From: Deroplatys truncata
Lineage: Eukaryota > Arthropoda > Insecta > Mantodea > Mantidae
Assembly: GCA_030765065.1 (NCBI GenBank)
Contig: CM060977.1
Location: 96,737,795 to 96,801,794 of the forward strand
Direction: 5' to 3'
Length of the DNA stretch: 64,000 nucleotides
Part shown: in pieces, positions 32,162 through 43,374 of the stretch
Numbering within the stretch: position 1 is the first letter of the stretch
Layout of the letters: each line of letters begins with the position of its first letter
The notes under the pieces: generated by a model
Told to the model about the DNA's origin: nothing
What the model saw: only the letters and a program-made list of their open reading frames with translations
The model's database searches: none
Program-made: the position numbers and the translations under genes

Positions 32162-34990
32162 TGGGTGTGTTACTTTGCAGCAGCTGGTGGAGCAAATCCG
32201 GTTAAAGGATACCTGGGAGCATACGCATGATTCCTCAGTACAATTTACTTTCGTGAGAGGCCTATCAGCATCGCGGCTGGACCGCATGTATGTTCCGACT
32301 GAACTCTTATCACGTCTTCATCGTACAGAGATAGTGCCTGTCGCATTCAGTGATCATAATGCACTCATACATGCCTTTGAAGGTAGAGCAGCGATCTACA
32401 GCATAGGTAGAGGTTATTGGAAACTAAACTGTTCGTTGCTTATGGATGAGGACGTGCTAAGGGATTTCCAGGATCTTTGGTCGCGGTTGCGGGTATCCTT
32501 TCTGCTAGCACAGAATAAAGCCTTCTGGTGGGTGTGTAAAGCCAAGCCTGCGCTTCGGTATTTCTTTCGGGCTGCAGCCTGTCGTCGAGCTCTGGCTAGG
32601 AGGGAAACCATGGACTATTACCTTCAAGTTCTTCAGAAACTACACATACGCCAACAGCAAGGTGAAGATGTTCAGTCTCTTATGAGAGGCATCAAAGAAC
32701 ACATTAAGGCCCGAAAATCTAACGAGTTACAGGGGTGTTTGTCCAAAGTACACTCGGCGGAAGTGGTGTTTGGGGAAAGGCGAGTTTTTACCATCTGGCG
32801 AAGGAACGTAAACATGGTCGCCGGAAGCTCGTCACTCATTTGGAGGTTGATGGACAGAAAATTTCCACTACAGCCGGAATTCTTCGTGAAGGGCACTCCT
32901 TTTACGTCCAACGCTTCTCCGTCCCAGCGGAATGCTCCATGCTGTGGACGAGTATATGTCTGGGGTTGCTCCGGTTGTCCCGGAGGAACTGCGGCAGGAT
33001 ACGACACCTGTTTCAGCAGCAGAGTTCATGGAAGTGATCCAGTCGTCAAAGTTGCATGCGTCTCCAGGACCTGATGGTCTACCATATGAATTTTACAAGC
33101 ACTGTTGGCGCTATATTCGGGAATAATTACTTCAAGTTTTCCAGGTAATGTGGACCTCAGAGCGATTGCCCCCTACTTTTGCAGATGGGATAGTGGTCCA
33201 GCTTCCGAAGTGTGCGCAGCCGAAGACTCCACAGGATTATCGGCCGATCTCGTTATTGAACTGTGACTACAAGTTGTTTGTTAAAACATTAGTGTTCGTA
33301 TGCAGAAGATTCTACCCTATATACTTAGCGAGATGCACGCTGCCGTACATAAGGGGACGGCCATTCATCATATGCTGGCGGCATTGAGAGGTGGTATATT
33401 GCACTGTGCACAGGAACAACAGTCCGCTGCAGTCATTAATTTAGACCTTGAGAAGGCCTTTGACAACGTCGTTCACGGGGCACTATGGAAACGTTTGGTT
33501 GCATTGAAAGTGCCCGATAAGCTCCGTAATCTTATCCGAGCCCTATATGACGTTGCTTCGTCTAAGATTCTCTGCAATGGGTATCTCACAGCTGCTATAC
33601 CGGTTAAACATTCCGTCCGACAAGGTTGTCCCATGTCTATGATACTATTTGACTTGTATGTTGATCCTTTACTTCGAGTCTTCAATCTACTCTTACCGGA
33701 ATCGATGTGTATGGTCAGAGACTGGTGGTACGAGCCTACGCTGACGATATTACTGTAATGGTTACCACACCCCACGGTATTATGCGCCTAAAAGATTGTT
33801 TACAGCAATATGAGGAGAGTACCGGAATGACATTTAATATGAGGAAGTCCGAGATATTGCCCATTGGTTTACAACCTCCGGATACATCAGTTTTGGGCAT
33901 TCCTGTTGTGCAGCGTACGAAGGTTCTGGGGATCTACTTTAGTACTGACGCAGAGGATATGCGGGAATACAACTGGACGTCTCGTATTAATATCTTACGT
34001 GGTGTGATGTAATCAGCAGAAAACCAGGATGCTGAATCTGGTACAACGTATATGGTTTTGTAATAGCTTTGCGCTCAGCAGAATTTGGTTCCTTGCATCT
34101 GTTCTTCCGCCCTCAAAACGCCATTGCCAGAGAATAGAACAGATATTAGGTTATTTTATCTGGACAGGAAAGCTTTATCGCATTGCGCGTACTCAACTCC
34201 GTCTCCCTAAAGGTCAAGGTGGCTGGGGATTATTAGTCTCAGGTCTTGATGTTTCGAATGCTCTTGCTTGCCATGAATAACCAGGGTGACCCCGTGAATG
34301 TTGCGCTACAACGACAATACTCATCTTTTTTGAATCGGGGCGAGCGTGACAAGGTTCCCCAAATGTTACGTGAAGTTTATCAGGTCTTGGAGAAGTTACC
34401 ACCGGAGAAAGTGGGGAATGGTGACTTTAGTACGGTGAAGAAGATTTACACCTTTCTTGTTCCTATTATCCCTCATGTCCAGCTGAAATACCCACAACTG
34501 CCCTGGAGACGCATTTGGAGATGTTTTAGCCTTCCACAGATTAACTCCGATTGGATGGCAGTAACGCATGCGGTGGTAAACGAAATCCTTCCAACGGCGG
34601 ACAAACTCTATCGCCACCGGATGGTTATTTCCCACAACTGCCCACTTTGTAATGCCGCAGATTTCCTTCCTCATCGACTGATGGAATGTTCCGGTAAAAC
34701 TGTGGTCTGGACTTGGGTTTTAGGATATTGTCGTACTTGGATACCTACCGGATGGATTCCTCAACCCTCGGATATTTTGCATTTGAGCCTTCCTAAAGTA
34801 ACCCCACCATTGTATAATTCCCTACTCTGGCTGATTATGGGCACCTTTACTTAGCTACAAAGGTTGGACGATCCAGCTGATTGTGTACTGCCTCAACTAT
34901 GACAATGTTTACGTGCTGAGAGATGGCAGATGATTCGGCAACACAGAACAGAGCCATTGCAGCCTTGGATATTCAGGTTTAAGCTCCACT
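32162..34990 (+). pseudogene. Tx1-like LINE ORF2, rest of gene (copy a)
   Basis: This continues the endonuclease (SASRLDRMYVPTELL, FSDHNALIHAF), then the linker, RT and C-terminal region. RT motifs seen are SPGPDGLPYEFYKHCW (about 33060), DYRPISLLNCDYKLF (about 33240), INLDLEKAFDNVVHGALWKR (about 33435), VRQGCPMS (about 33620) and AYADDITVMV (about 33730). The C-terminus has a Cys/His cluster, HNCPLCNAADFLPHRLMEC (about 34635). Breaks include shifts near 32735, 32930, 33280 and 33700, a stop after CWRYIRE (33124) and one after GVM (34010). The catalytic YADD survives, so decay is moderate. Confidence 0.82.
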
Positions 34991-35115
34991 AGCAAAGTAA
35001 TACCCTTTTCCCTTTTTGTTAGGATCCTGTTCTTCCTTGCTTTAAAAAAAGTTATAAAACTGATAAAATAAGAAATATAAAAAAGATTATTTTTCAAAAA
35101 ACAACAAAAAAAAAA

Positions 35116-35369
35116 ATCTAAGACTATTTATGATACGTAGTTTCAATATACGTAAAATGATTATTTCCATAGTTTGGATCAAATGACCGTATTTTCAGAA
35201 GTGTGTACAATTTTAAAAGGCAGACTTTCTTTACGCCTAATGAATAAAAACGAAGGAATTGCTTGAGCTAACTCACTTCTAGCAATAGCAAAATCTAGGT
35301 AATGCTTGAAGAAAACAAAAGCTATAACGTCATATTAAAAAAAAGCTTCTTCTTAGCCATCTCGGAGTT
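35116..35369. other. Unclassified stretch after LINE tail
   Basis: AT-rich, with a run of nine A near 35336-35344. It lies between the LINE A-tail and the resumed S monomer, so it arrived with or before the composite block. No coding signal. Confidence 0.4.
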
Positions 35370-35465
35370 GTGTGCGGCAAGTTTTCCGCCTTAGGTATAT
35401 TGTGGGGGTACAGAGATATCACGGATTGCCAGCTAATTGAAATCCTACCTGTTTTGTTACTGTGG
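35370..35465 (+). repeat. S monomer, second half
   Basis: GTGCGGCAAGTTTTCCG, TACAGAGATATCACGG and GCTAATTGAAATC.TACCTGTTTTGTTACTG continue the S unit cut at 26817. GTGCGG appears on both sides and could be a short target duplication. Confidence 0.65.
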
Positions 35466-35799
35466 GGTCATCCAAAAGCGGAATTTCAAATTTCAACCAC
35501 AGAAGAAATTAGACCAATATGGAGTCCATCCTACTTCAAGTTCTCCTACAACCGAGCCTTCTAGTTCACCTTTGGCAATTACGTAAACTACCACCTGAGA
35601 TCCTACCATTCGACTACATGGGTCTACATATCCTGGGTTTTTGGAGCGTGCATTAGTCGACTTTAAAATTACTGATGATGGGGCCTTGACAGCCTTGAAA
35701 CGATCGTACATCTTTTGACCATCTTGATGTAAGTGAAGGCTTTTAATATCATTTCGACTCATAATTTTAATGAATTGACACTTCACTGTTAATATTGTC
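35466..35799. other. Unclassified stretch with 97-codon minus frame
   Basis: A minus frame (35786-35493) contains NDIKSLHLHQDGQKMYDRF and TNARSKNPGYVDPCSRM, which look like real protein but which I do not recognise. It may be a fragment of an unidentified element. No second copy was found in the window. Confidence 0.3.
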
Positions 35800-36600
35800 C
35801 CAATTGCAAGATAATGTTCCCTGGTAATGTGTAGTTTCGGACTGAACTTGAATACCAGGTTGCACGGTTAACGGGCTTTTCGTAGTGTGTTATGCTCCTC
35901 ACGGTCACATCCACACACACGCACGCGCATGGATATCTTTTAAAATGCTCGTTTAATCAGGGAGCCTCAGAACGTGTATTTCCGATGAAAGCTTGATATC
36001 GAATTTTTGGGTGTATACAATACCTCCTCTACTACGTTAGATAAGTAGTAGAGAAGGTAAAAATGGATCTGATGCAACACATATACATATCTTGATAGTG
36101 GATATACTAACTACTGTTACTAAAGCTTCTCTTTCTCTCTTCTACATTTTAATCCAAATCAACCATTGCAGAAGTAGTTATATTACACATTTCTTTACGG
36201 ATACAAAGGAAACAACAATATCCAAATGTTTAAGATCTGAACGCTACATGTTGCCTTAAAATTGATACTCTTCCATGCAAACACTGAATGTTGACAGGAC
36301 TTTAAGAGAATGACCAAATAATGAAGAATTCGAACATTATTAACGGATATCTAAGAAATAGCTATGCCAAAAAACTATTTAATAATAATTTCTGTGTTTT
36401 ACAGAAATTTATATTTGTCGTGTAATGTGTTTTCCTCTATGGCTTAAAGTTTACGAGTTAGACAAGATTATACAAAATTCCCTAAAATTTTACTGTCTAT
36501 TCCTATGTATATAATTCGTATAGTACGTATAGTATTTTTAATGTAAATATCTTTAATATGTTATTCAATTTGAACCAAAATCGTCAGTCCAATCTTTTAT
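35800..36600 (+). repeat. FB-1 repeats, direct pair
   Basis: An inner-end fragment (about 35800-36060, with GATATCGAATTTTTGGGTGT and GTAGTAGAGAAGG) is followed directly by a new outer end (GGATCTGATGCAACAC) and the first 0.5 kb of a second plus copy. The junction resembles that at 25080-25110. A small palindrome, CTACTACGTTAGATAAGTAGTAG, marks the inner end. Confidence 0.68.
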
Positions 36601-37390
36601 TAAACAAACAAAATATGCTGATTTGTGGCCTAAGGGTATACCCCTCCGTATGTGTTTTCCTATTAATACGATTCGACTCCCTGACTGTTGACTATTAAAC
36701 TTACTACAGTTAATGAACACTCACCAGTACTGACACATCATCCGTTTTGCTGAAAGTTCGTTGCTTCCTAAGACTTGTGTGTAACATTCCACATATTAAA
36801 TACGGTACCCATGATGGTACGGCAACTTCTCTGTCTTGGCAGCTAGGCGGAGTGCAGAGATATCAGGAAGTACTGGATAATTGTAATCACTCCTATTTTC
36901 TTGCTGTAGTACGTCTGATACTCTATGGAGGATAGAATTCCTTCTGTTGGGTTGAGATGAATCACAGTCAATGTTTTAGAAGTGCATGTCAGAAATAGAG
37001 TATCCGGTAAGTGGCTAAGTAGCAAGGTATATTTTTTTCTTTTGTTAAACAAGCAATACGTGCTGGTTTTGTGGCCTATGGCCATACCTCTCAGGATGTG
37101 TTGCTTATTATTTTCGATTCAGACCACTTATCCTTGATTATTAAACTTACTAAATTGATGAACATGCAAACATATTGACAACTCAACCGTAACATTCCGA
37201 AAACTGAATACTTTACCCTGATTGTTCGGTAACTTCTCCGATTTAGCAGTGCTGCGGCCGCACGGAGATATCAGAGATTGTCAGATAATGACATCATAAC
37301 TGTTTGCTTGTAGTAGTGCCGGATGTTCTAGAGAGGATAGAAATAGAGTATCCGCAAGGTAGTTATGTAACAAATGCAAACCCAGATACA
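36601..37390 (+). repeat. S repeats
   Basis: Two S units start near 36601 and 37035 (spacing about 435-445 bp). The second ends at a TA where the mariner inserted and resumes briefly at 38709. Confidence 0.7.
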
Positions 37391-37392
37391 TA

Positions 37393-38706
37393 CGAGGGTA
37401 ATTCAGAAAGTCCCAGACGTTTTGAAATAAACAATTAACAAAATGCAAATATCAACGTTTATTATCCCATTTGAAAGGTACACTCTTAAGCTATTTTTTA
37501 CATAATCGCCATTCAAATTGAGGCGTTTATCATACCGTGGCACAAGTTTTTCAATACCCTCTCTGTAGGGGTCTGCCACCTGCGACTTCAACCACTGGTG
37601 TACACCGGCATGCAGTTCGGAGTAGGTATCAAAGCGTTGTGTACCGAGCCATTTCTTCATCGCTGGGAAGAGGTGATAGTCGCTCAGCGCCAAATCTGAG
37701 CTGTATGTTGGATGGTCAAATACCTCCCATCCAAAACCATCCAGAGTGTTCGGATACGATTGGCCGTGTGTGGGCGTGCATTGTCGTGAAGAAACGTCAC
37801 CTTGGTGCTATGTTTTCCCCAACGCTTATTTTGTACGGCACGCCTTAACTTTCTTAGTATTTCACAATACCTCTCTGAGGTTATTATTGTTCCACGTTTC
37901 AGAAACTCAACGAGAAGCACACCCTTAGAGTTCCAAAACACAGTAGCCATGACCTTTCTTGCTGACAGCGTTTGCAAACACTTTATTGGTTTCTCAGGAA
38001 AATGTGTGTGTCCCTAATCCATCGACTGCTGTTTTGGTTCTCAATTGACATGCTTCACCCTACTCTCGTCCCCGGTTACGATAGGATCGAGTAAAGCGTT
38101 ATCATATTTGTTGAAATCTTGGAGGAAGGTCAGTGCTGCGGCCAGTCTGTGTTTTTTATGGTCTTCCGTTAGGATTTTCGGAACCCACCCAGTACAAAAT
38201 TTCTGGTAACCAAGCTTCTCCACCACAATTTGATGCACCAAACTCCGTGACATTTGGGGAAAATGTTCCGAAAGTTCTGTAATAGTGAAACCACGATGTT
38301 CACGAATTTTGTCATTGATTTGCATTGACAGTCCATCAGTCATAAGGCTACGCCTACCACTGCGATCCTCGTCATGAACATTGGTACGGCCATTTTTAAA
38401 ATCAATGCAGTATTGCCTGTCTTGGCTTTCACTCATAATTCCCTGCCCGTAAATATTACAAAGTTAACGATAAATTTCAATTGGTTTGTTCTTTTTGGCC
38501 AACTGCATTTCACAAGTGGCGGGATTTTCTATTTCAGCGCACATTTTAACAACTCACAGAGAGCAGAGTAAGGAAGGCACAGTTCTTAAGCTACCACAGC
38601 TGGATGCGTACTGAATGTAAGAACGTTCTGACACCAAGATGGCGGCTCCTGCCCTACTCATCGCCACGATAGGCCAAATCGTCTGGGACTTTCTGGACTG
38701 CCCTCG
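37393..38706 (-). mobile_element. Mariner transposon
   Basis: A 1314-bp element with terminal inverted repeats CGAGGGTAATTCAGAAAGTC (left) and CGAGGGCAGTCCAGAAAGTC (right, inverted), flanked by TA at both ends (37391-37392, 38707-38708). It is inserted in an S repeat. Size and ends are typical of mariner elements. Confidence 0.93.
37470..38544 (-). pseudogene. Mariner transposase, broken
   Basis: The first ATG is at 38544 (MCAEIENPATCEMQ, then KKNKPIEIYR followed by a stop). A longer frame (38436-38041) reads NGRTNVHDEDRSGRRSLMTD and ILTEDHKKHRLAAALTFLQD, with the first catalytic D in IVTGDES. Further frames give KVMATVFWNSKGVLLVEFL and TFLHDNARPHTANRIRTL (second D), and ALSDYHLFPAMKKWLGTQRF (third D, DD34D). 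The C-terminus follows in the same frame. At least one stop and two frameshifts separate the pieces. Confidence 0.88.
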
Positions 38707-38708
38707 TA

Positions 38709-38830
38709 TAATAGCAATACGTGATGGTTTAGGCCTAAAGGCATACCTCTCAGTGTGTTCGCCTATTAATTTCGGTTCGAACCGCTGACCCTTGAGCATT
38801 AAGAGAACTACATTCAAGATTTGGTTGGTC
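38709..38830 (+). repeat. S repeat fragment
   Basis: It continues the S unit interrupted by the mariner: GGTTTAGGCCTAAAGGCATACC and TTTCGGTTCGAACCGCTGACC. Confidence 0.65.
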
Positions 38831-38839
38831 TCACGTCTT

Positions 38840-39545
38840 GCTGTATTGCTCAAACCTACTTCACTTTCAACAAGAACTTTTATAAACATATTCACTAACT
38901 ATGATAAGTCACTGTCTGCACGTCTTACATGCCTTTACATGAGCTATTTGGAAAAGGCTGTTACAATATCACATCCATATTTTTTTAAGATTTGGTATAG
39001 ATATGTGCATGTTATTTTTGCTATTATTCCCCAACAGTGTACAGAATTGGCATTGGATATTCTGAAGAATCACGATACAAATATTAAATTTACAGAAGTA
39101 AATAATATCTTACCCTTTTTGGATTTAACTATTGAAAGAAAGGATAATGGCATAAATTATGAAATCTATATGAAACCTAATTATTTGGATAACTACATAA
39201 AAAGTTTTTTTATAACCCTATTTCACACCAATATGCAGTATTTAGAACCTTAGTTTTCAGGCTCATCGAAATACCCTTGGAAATGGAAGACTATCATATT
39301 GAATTATAATACATTAAGAATGTAGGTATTGAAAATGGTTTTATCCTACAACTTATTAATTACTTAATCATTAAACACAAAAAGAAACATATTCTACATC
39401 TGCGTAGTACCTTACAGAGCCCTAATAAAAAGACTTAGTATACAGGAAATCCACATATCCCCCTGTTATATTCAAATATCTTGAAAAATTATTCAGAAAA
39501 TATAACATTCAGCTTGCATCTCTTGAGAAACATGTTGAATAAACC
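38840..39545 (+). pseudogene. Penelope-like element RT fragment
   Basis: The plus strand encodes TFINIFTNYDKSL, then YRYVHVIFAIIPQQCTELAL, NHDTNIKFTEVNNILPFLDL and IERKDNGINYEIYMKP, followed by DNYIKSF and remnants such as IKNVGIENGF. The spacing of the FT.E..N.LPFLDL segment and YxKPTxxDxYI-like segment after an RT active-site region matches Penelope-like reverse transcriptases. The GIY-YIG endonuclease is not seen and the remains are degraded. Confidence 0.65.
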
Positions 39546-40340
39546 TTTAGCTAATATATAAATTTTATTTTTAATGTAAATATGTTTAATATGTTATGAC
39601 ATTCTAATAAAATTCTCCAGAGGCATTCCTTAGGAAATTAAACTTTTCGTAAAATGTTCAACGTAAAGAGTAGTTGGGGCGGGGTATTTTCTTTAAAATA
39701 TTGTATAGCATCCATGGAGATTTTGAACTAAAATACCAAGTTTGGTACTTATTCGACATTTCCTTTTTGAGTTATAGTGTTCACAGAAACACACATGAAC
39801 GTCTTTCTACAAGTGCGTTTTTTTTTGTTTCAGGATGCCTCTGTACATGTATTTCAGGTGAAATCTCGGTATCGAATTCTTGTGTGGAATGCGATACCTT
39901 CTCTACCTACTATGTTCATGATAGATAAAGCAATAACGAGTTAGCTATTTCTAAATTGAAAGCTCCAATATTTAGAAGGGGGCTCTTAAAATGAACAAAG
40001 AAAAGGAATTTAACATTTAAAAATGGTTTGGCGTTTAACTCATTCAAATTATGTTTATTGCATTTGATAAGCGTTGTTTTTATATATATATAATACTATA
40101 TATTAAAATATATATTCTATTCTTTATATATTCAAGGCATGTCAAATGCAATAAAAATGTGAACCTAATCGAAAACAAATTCCAAATGTTCACTCTTTCG
40201 GAGTTGTACTTCTTAAATAAACACTTATAACTGGAGATAAACCTGTATAATGCTAGCAGTAACAGGAAATTACAGGGAAAATAATGTAAGAAATTTTGTA
40301 CTAAGGCCAATAATAAACTGCCATTTGAACTATTTCACAT
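39546..40340 (+). repeat. FB-1 inner half plus X segment
   Basis: The inner half of an FB-1 copy (about 39546-39930) is followed by segment X (about 39935-40340), beginning ACGAGTTAGCTATTTCTAAA. The same order recurs at 40795-42010. Shared X motifs include AGAAGGGG, ATTCAAATTATGT.TA, CAGTAACAGGAAA.TACAGG and GTAAG.A..T. X has no coding signal. Confidence 0.62.
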
Positions 40341-40365
40341 TGATTTTGCACAAGTATCAAGCTAG

Positions 40366-40790
40366 CGTGTTTTTAAAGTAAGTGGCGTATTAATATATTG
40401 CCTCTGCAGCCCTACGTCACAATTTTGAGCAAGGACGTACACTTCCTCCATTCATTGGGAAGCCAAATGCAGCTGTGAGCGATCATCACTTTGGGTTTTC
40501 CTGTTGTTAGAGCGTTTCTAAATGTTTAAAGCAATCGAACGACCAGTCGATTGTGAAGTCAGATCAGTGATTTGTTTTTTGAATGCGAGAAATATTACTC
40601 CAGCAAACATTCATTCCGCCACAAGGAGACGAACTGATCCCATCATTCAGTTGGAAACAATTTGACCACCCTCCCTACAGTCTGGATTTGGCTTGGTGGA
40701 AAACATTACAACAACGAATTTATTGTAAAACAAGAAGTGCAGGCTTAGTTTGCATCACATTCTTTGACGAAGGCATAAAAACTTACTGTC
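40366..40790 (+). pseudogene. Mariner relic, more strongly deleted
   Basis: A relative of the relic at 15165: GCGTGTTTTTAAAGTAAGT start, FKAIERPVDCEVRSVICF near 40520-40580, then SFSWKQFDHPPYSLDLAWWK near 40645-40705. Almost the entire catalytic domain is missing. The right end is replaced by FB-1 at about 40795. Confidence 0.66.
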
Positions 40791-40794
40791 GCAT

Positions 40795-42010
40795 GATCTA
40801 CTCTACCCTCTATCGTTTATTAGTACGTATACGAATTATTCTTGCTCAAGCTAATTTTTATACCTACTTCATTTGCCCCAAATAAACCTTTGCAGAAATA
40901 GCTACATTACACATTTCGTTATAGATACAAAGAGAATAGCGATACTAAAAATTTTAAGAACTGGACGCTATACGCTGACCTTAAAATTAAATAAAGTTTC
41001 CATGTAATCGTGAGCAACACCTGAATTTTCAAAGAACATTAAGAGAATAATTAAGAAATGAACAATTCGAACCATTAATAACGGATATCTCAGAAGCAGC
41101 TCATACCAACAAATTTATTTCAATCAAATTGCTTGCTTTAAAGAGATCTACATTTTTAAGTACTACGTTTTCGTCTATTGTTTATCATTTAGCAGTTATA
41201 CAAGTTTATACAAAATTCCTTCCTATTGAAAAGGAATTTATAGGCATTCTCAGGGAAATTAAAGATATACATTTTATTTTTCGTGTGTGCATCTTTAATA
41301 TATTGTATTTCAATCATAAATGTTCGTCATTTTTTTCAATATCAAAAAATTTGAAAAATGTTGCATGTAAAGGATAGTTTGTTGTAGGGGATTTTATTAA
41401 AAATCTTCTTATCGTATCCTTGGAAGGTACTGATTCTAAATACCAAGCTTGGTGTTTATCCGATTTTTCGTTTTTGAGTTATGCTGTTCATAGACATCCA
41501 GGGTGATAGATGGACAAACAAACACACATTCACGGATCCTTTTCAAACAATGTTTTATTTGTATTCAGAGGATCTCATAATATGTATTTTCGGTGAAATC
41601 GGGTGGAATTTTGGGTGGAATGCAACACTTTCCCTACTTATTATACGGAGTGGAGGGAGGGAGAGAAATTAAAATACAAAACGAGTTAGCTATTTCTAAA
41701 GTGAAAGCCTCTATAGTTAGAAGGGGACAATTTAAACGAAAAAAATAGTATTGAAAAAATAGTTTAGCATACCTGATTCAAATTATGTATACTGTATTTG
41801 ATATCTGTTGAATATAGGTAGCAAGGATATTGGCCTAATCCAAAGCAATTTGTGGATTTTTTCTCGTTCAGATTTGTATTCCTTAAGTGAAACCTTAAAA
41901 CTGGAGGCTAGATTTGTATTGTTCAGCAGTAACAGGAAAGTACAGGAAATAAAATTGTAAGTAACTCTTATATTAAGGACAAGGTAAGCTGCCAAATATC
42001 TTATGCAATT
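40795..42010 (+). repeat. FB-1 copy plus X segment
   Basis: A near-complete plus FB-1 copy (about 40795-41665) runs from TACCCTCTATCGTTTATTAG to the inner end. It is followed by X (about 41675-42010). It is the more complete of the two FB-1 plus X units and a good reference for unit length, about 0.87 kb without X. Confidence 0.72.
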
Positions 42011-42518
42011 TATAAATATTTCGCAACGATTTCGGACAAATATCTAAACTCTATGACGCTCTGCAGCGCGGTTTCCATGGCAGCTATGAACTGTTACAAG
42101 CCATTTGTCAGCCACTGTATGAATAGCTAGTAAGTGTAGAAGGCAGAATATTCTTAAATTTTGAACCTACAAATTTTCATGCATCCCAGGTTTACCAACT
42201 GAGACATTAGGTGTGACGTTCTAACATTATGTCTTCCTCGTAGAAGTTTCCGTGGGGTGTTAAAGGTGCAAGTGTTGGAATGTCCCTAAGGGCAAGTTAG
42301 GTTCAGAGCGAGCAGTAATTAGATTAAACGTCCCACACCTCTCACATCACCCATCATGTTATGCGTCTCTTGAGTACACCTGATGGTCTGTTAATGTGTT
42401 CCGTAAAGGATCAACCTTACATCTACACTCAAAATCGTTTTGCTATATTATTACAGTTGAAATTTCTTTTATGCGTTAGGTCCCTTTATTTACTTTCTCT
42501 ATCCATTTGGTATCCAAT
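42011..42518. other. Unclassified stretch
   Basis: No recognisable gene or repeat. A short frame on the plus strand near 42361-42627 runs into FB-2 and the MITE and is not supported. Confidence 0.4.
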
Positions 42519-43287
42519 ATACAGAGTGGATTATAAGTTGATAGTGTACAACAAGGGTGGCAAAAACGACTTTCTTCCGCGAGTCATCAAATATGCAACA
42601 CGCACTACATCACTCAGCAGCATGTGAAAAACAAATGGACGGTTGAAAGACGGAACGGTGGCTGCGAGTCAAAATGACTCGCGGGTCACGTTTTCGCCAC
42701 TTCTGGTGTACAATATATCCAAAACCAAGTCTTGTAGAAAGAAATGTCTGCAATAAACGTTTCTTGATATTATGTGGGGAAAGTAAATGTCATTAGTTGT
42801 ATTTTGTTTGGAGGACGTTGTGATGGTCATTTTAGGGTCAGTTTGTTTATTTAAACGGTTTTGTATGTTGTTTTCTCATTAGAAAATGGTTTATAAAAAT
42901 CTGTTTATTTTGTGATGACGAATAAGGAAACAAAATAAAGAATGTTGGTTCCCAATTACGAAACGTAACTTTAGCCTCAAATGACCATCCATCCAGAATT
43001 TTTGCTTTTATTTACGTTAGTGTAAAAACAATTCGAAAGTGCTTTATAAATATGTTGTTTAATTTTTTATGAGGAGTGAGAAAATAACATAATAAAGGTA
43101 GGTTCCCATTTAAAACGAAATTAAGTTGACCCTAAAATGACCATCGTAATCTCCTCCAAACAAAACACGACAGATAGCATTTAATTTCCGCACAATATCA
43201 AGCAACTTCTATTAAACACATTTCTTTCTAAAACGCTTATTTTTGGACATATTTTACAGCCTCAACTTAAATAGTCCACCCTATATA
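42519..43287. repeat. FB-2 foldback element with hAT MITE insertion
   Basis: The left arm (about 42519-42900, minus the MITE) is an inverted repeat of the right arm (about 43287-43010). Paired motifs include ACTATTTAAGTTGAGGCTGTA, TTCTTGATATTATGTGGGGA, TTTTGTTTGGAGGACG and GATGGTCATTTTAGGGTCA. The loop holds another partial arm segment (TTGGTTCCCAATTACGAAAC). Ends lie in ATATA, so a TA duplication is possible. No reading frame. A second, one-armed copy is at 16836. Confidence 0.72.
42552..42705. mobile_element. hAT-like MITE copy 3
   Basis: A 154-bp element with terminal repeats CAAGGGTGGCAAAAACG and CGTTTTCGCCACTTCTG, flanked by a perfect 8-bp duplication GTGTACAA (42544-42551, 42706-42713). 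It lies in the left arm of FB-2, and the other FB-2 arm shows the empty site. Confidence 0.9.
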
Positions 43288-43374
43288 TGTTTGAGAATAA
43301 AGCCAGGGGAGGCAATATTGACATTTGGAATTTCTACAACTTTGGTCCAATTTTTCTTTTTTCTTTTACTTTGT

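Larger units (their letters stand above)
27851..35115 (+). mobile_element. Old Tx1-like LINE (copy a), split by piggyBac
   Basis: The order is 5' leader (about 27851-27958), ORF1, a spacer, ORF2 with endonuclease and reverse transcriptase, and a 3' region ending in an A-rich tail (about 35098-35115). The layout and protein motifs parallel the intact copy at 48269-53335. A piggyBac transposon occupies 29666-32157. Multiple frameshifts and stops show age. The Tx1 assignment rests on the ORF1 form (YGTVxxxR before a single CCHC knuckle) and RT wording; it is an inference. Confidence 0.78.

Noticed and set aside
42361-42627. 88-codon plus frame
   Set aside because: It runs through the start of FB-2 and into a MITE, so it is a chance frame.
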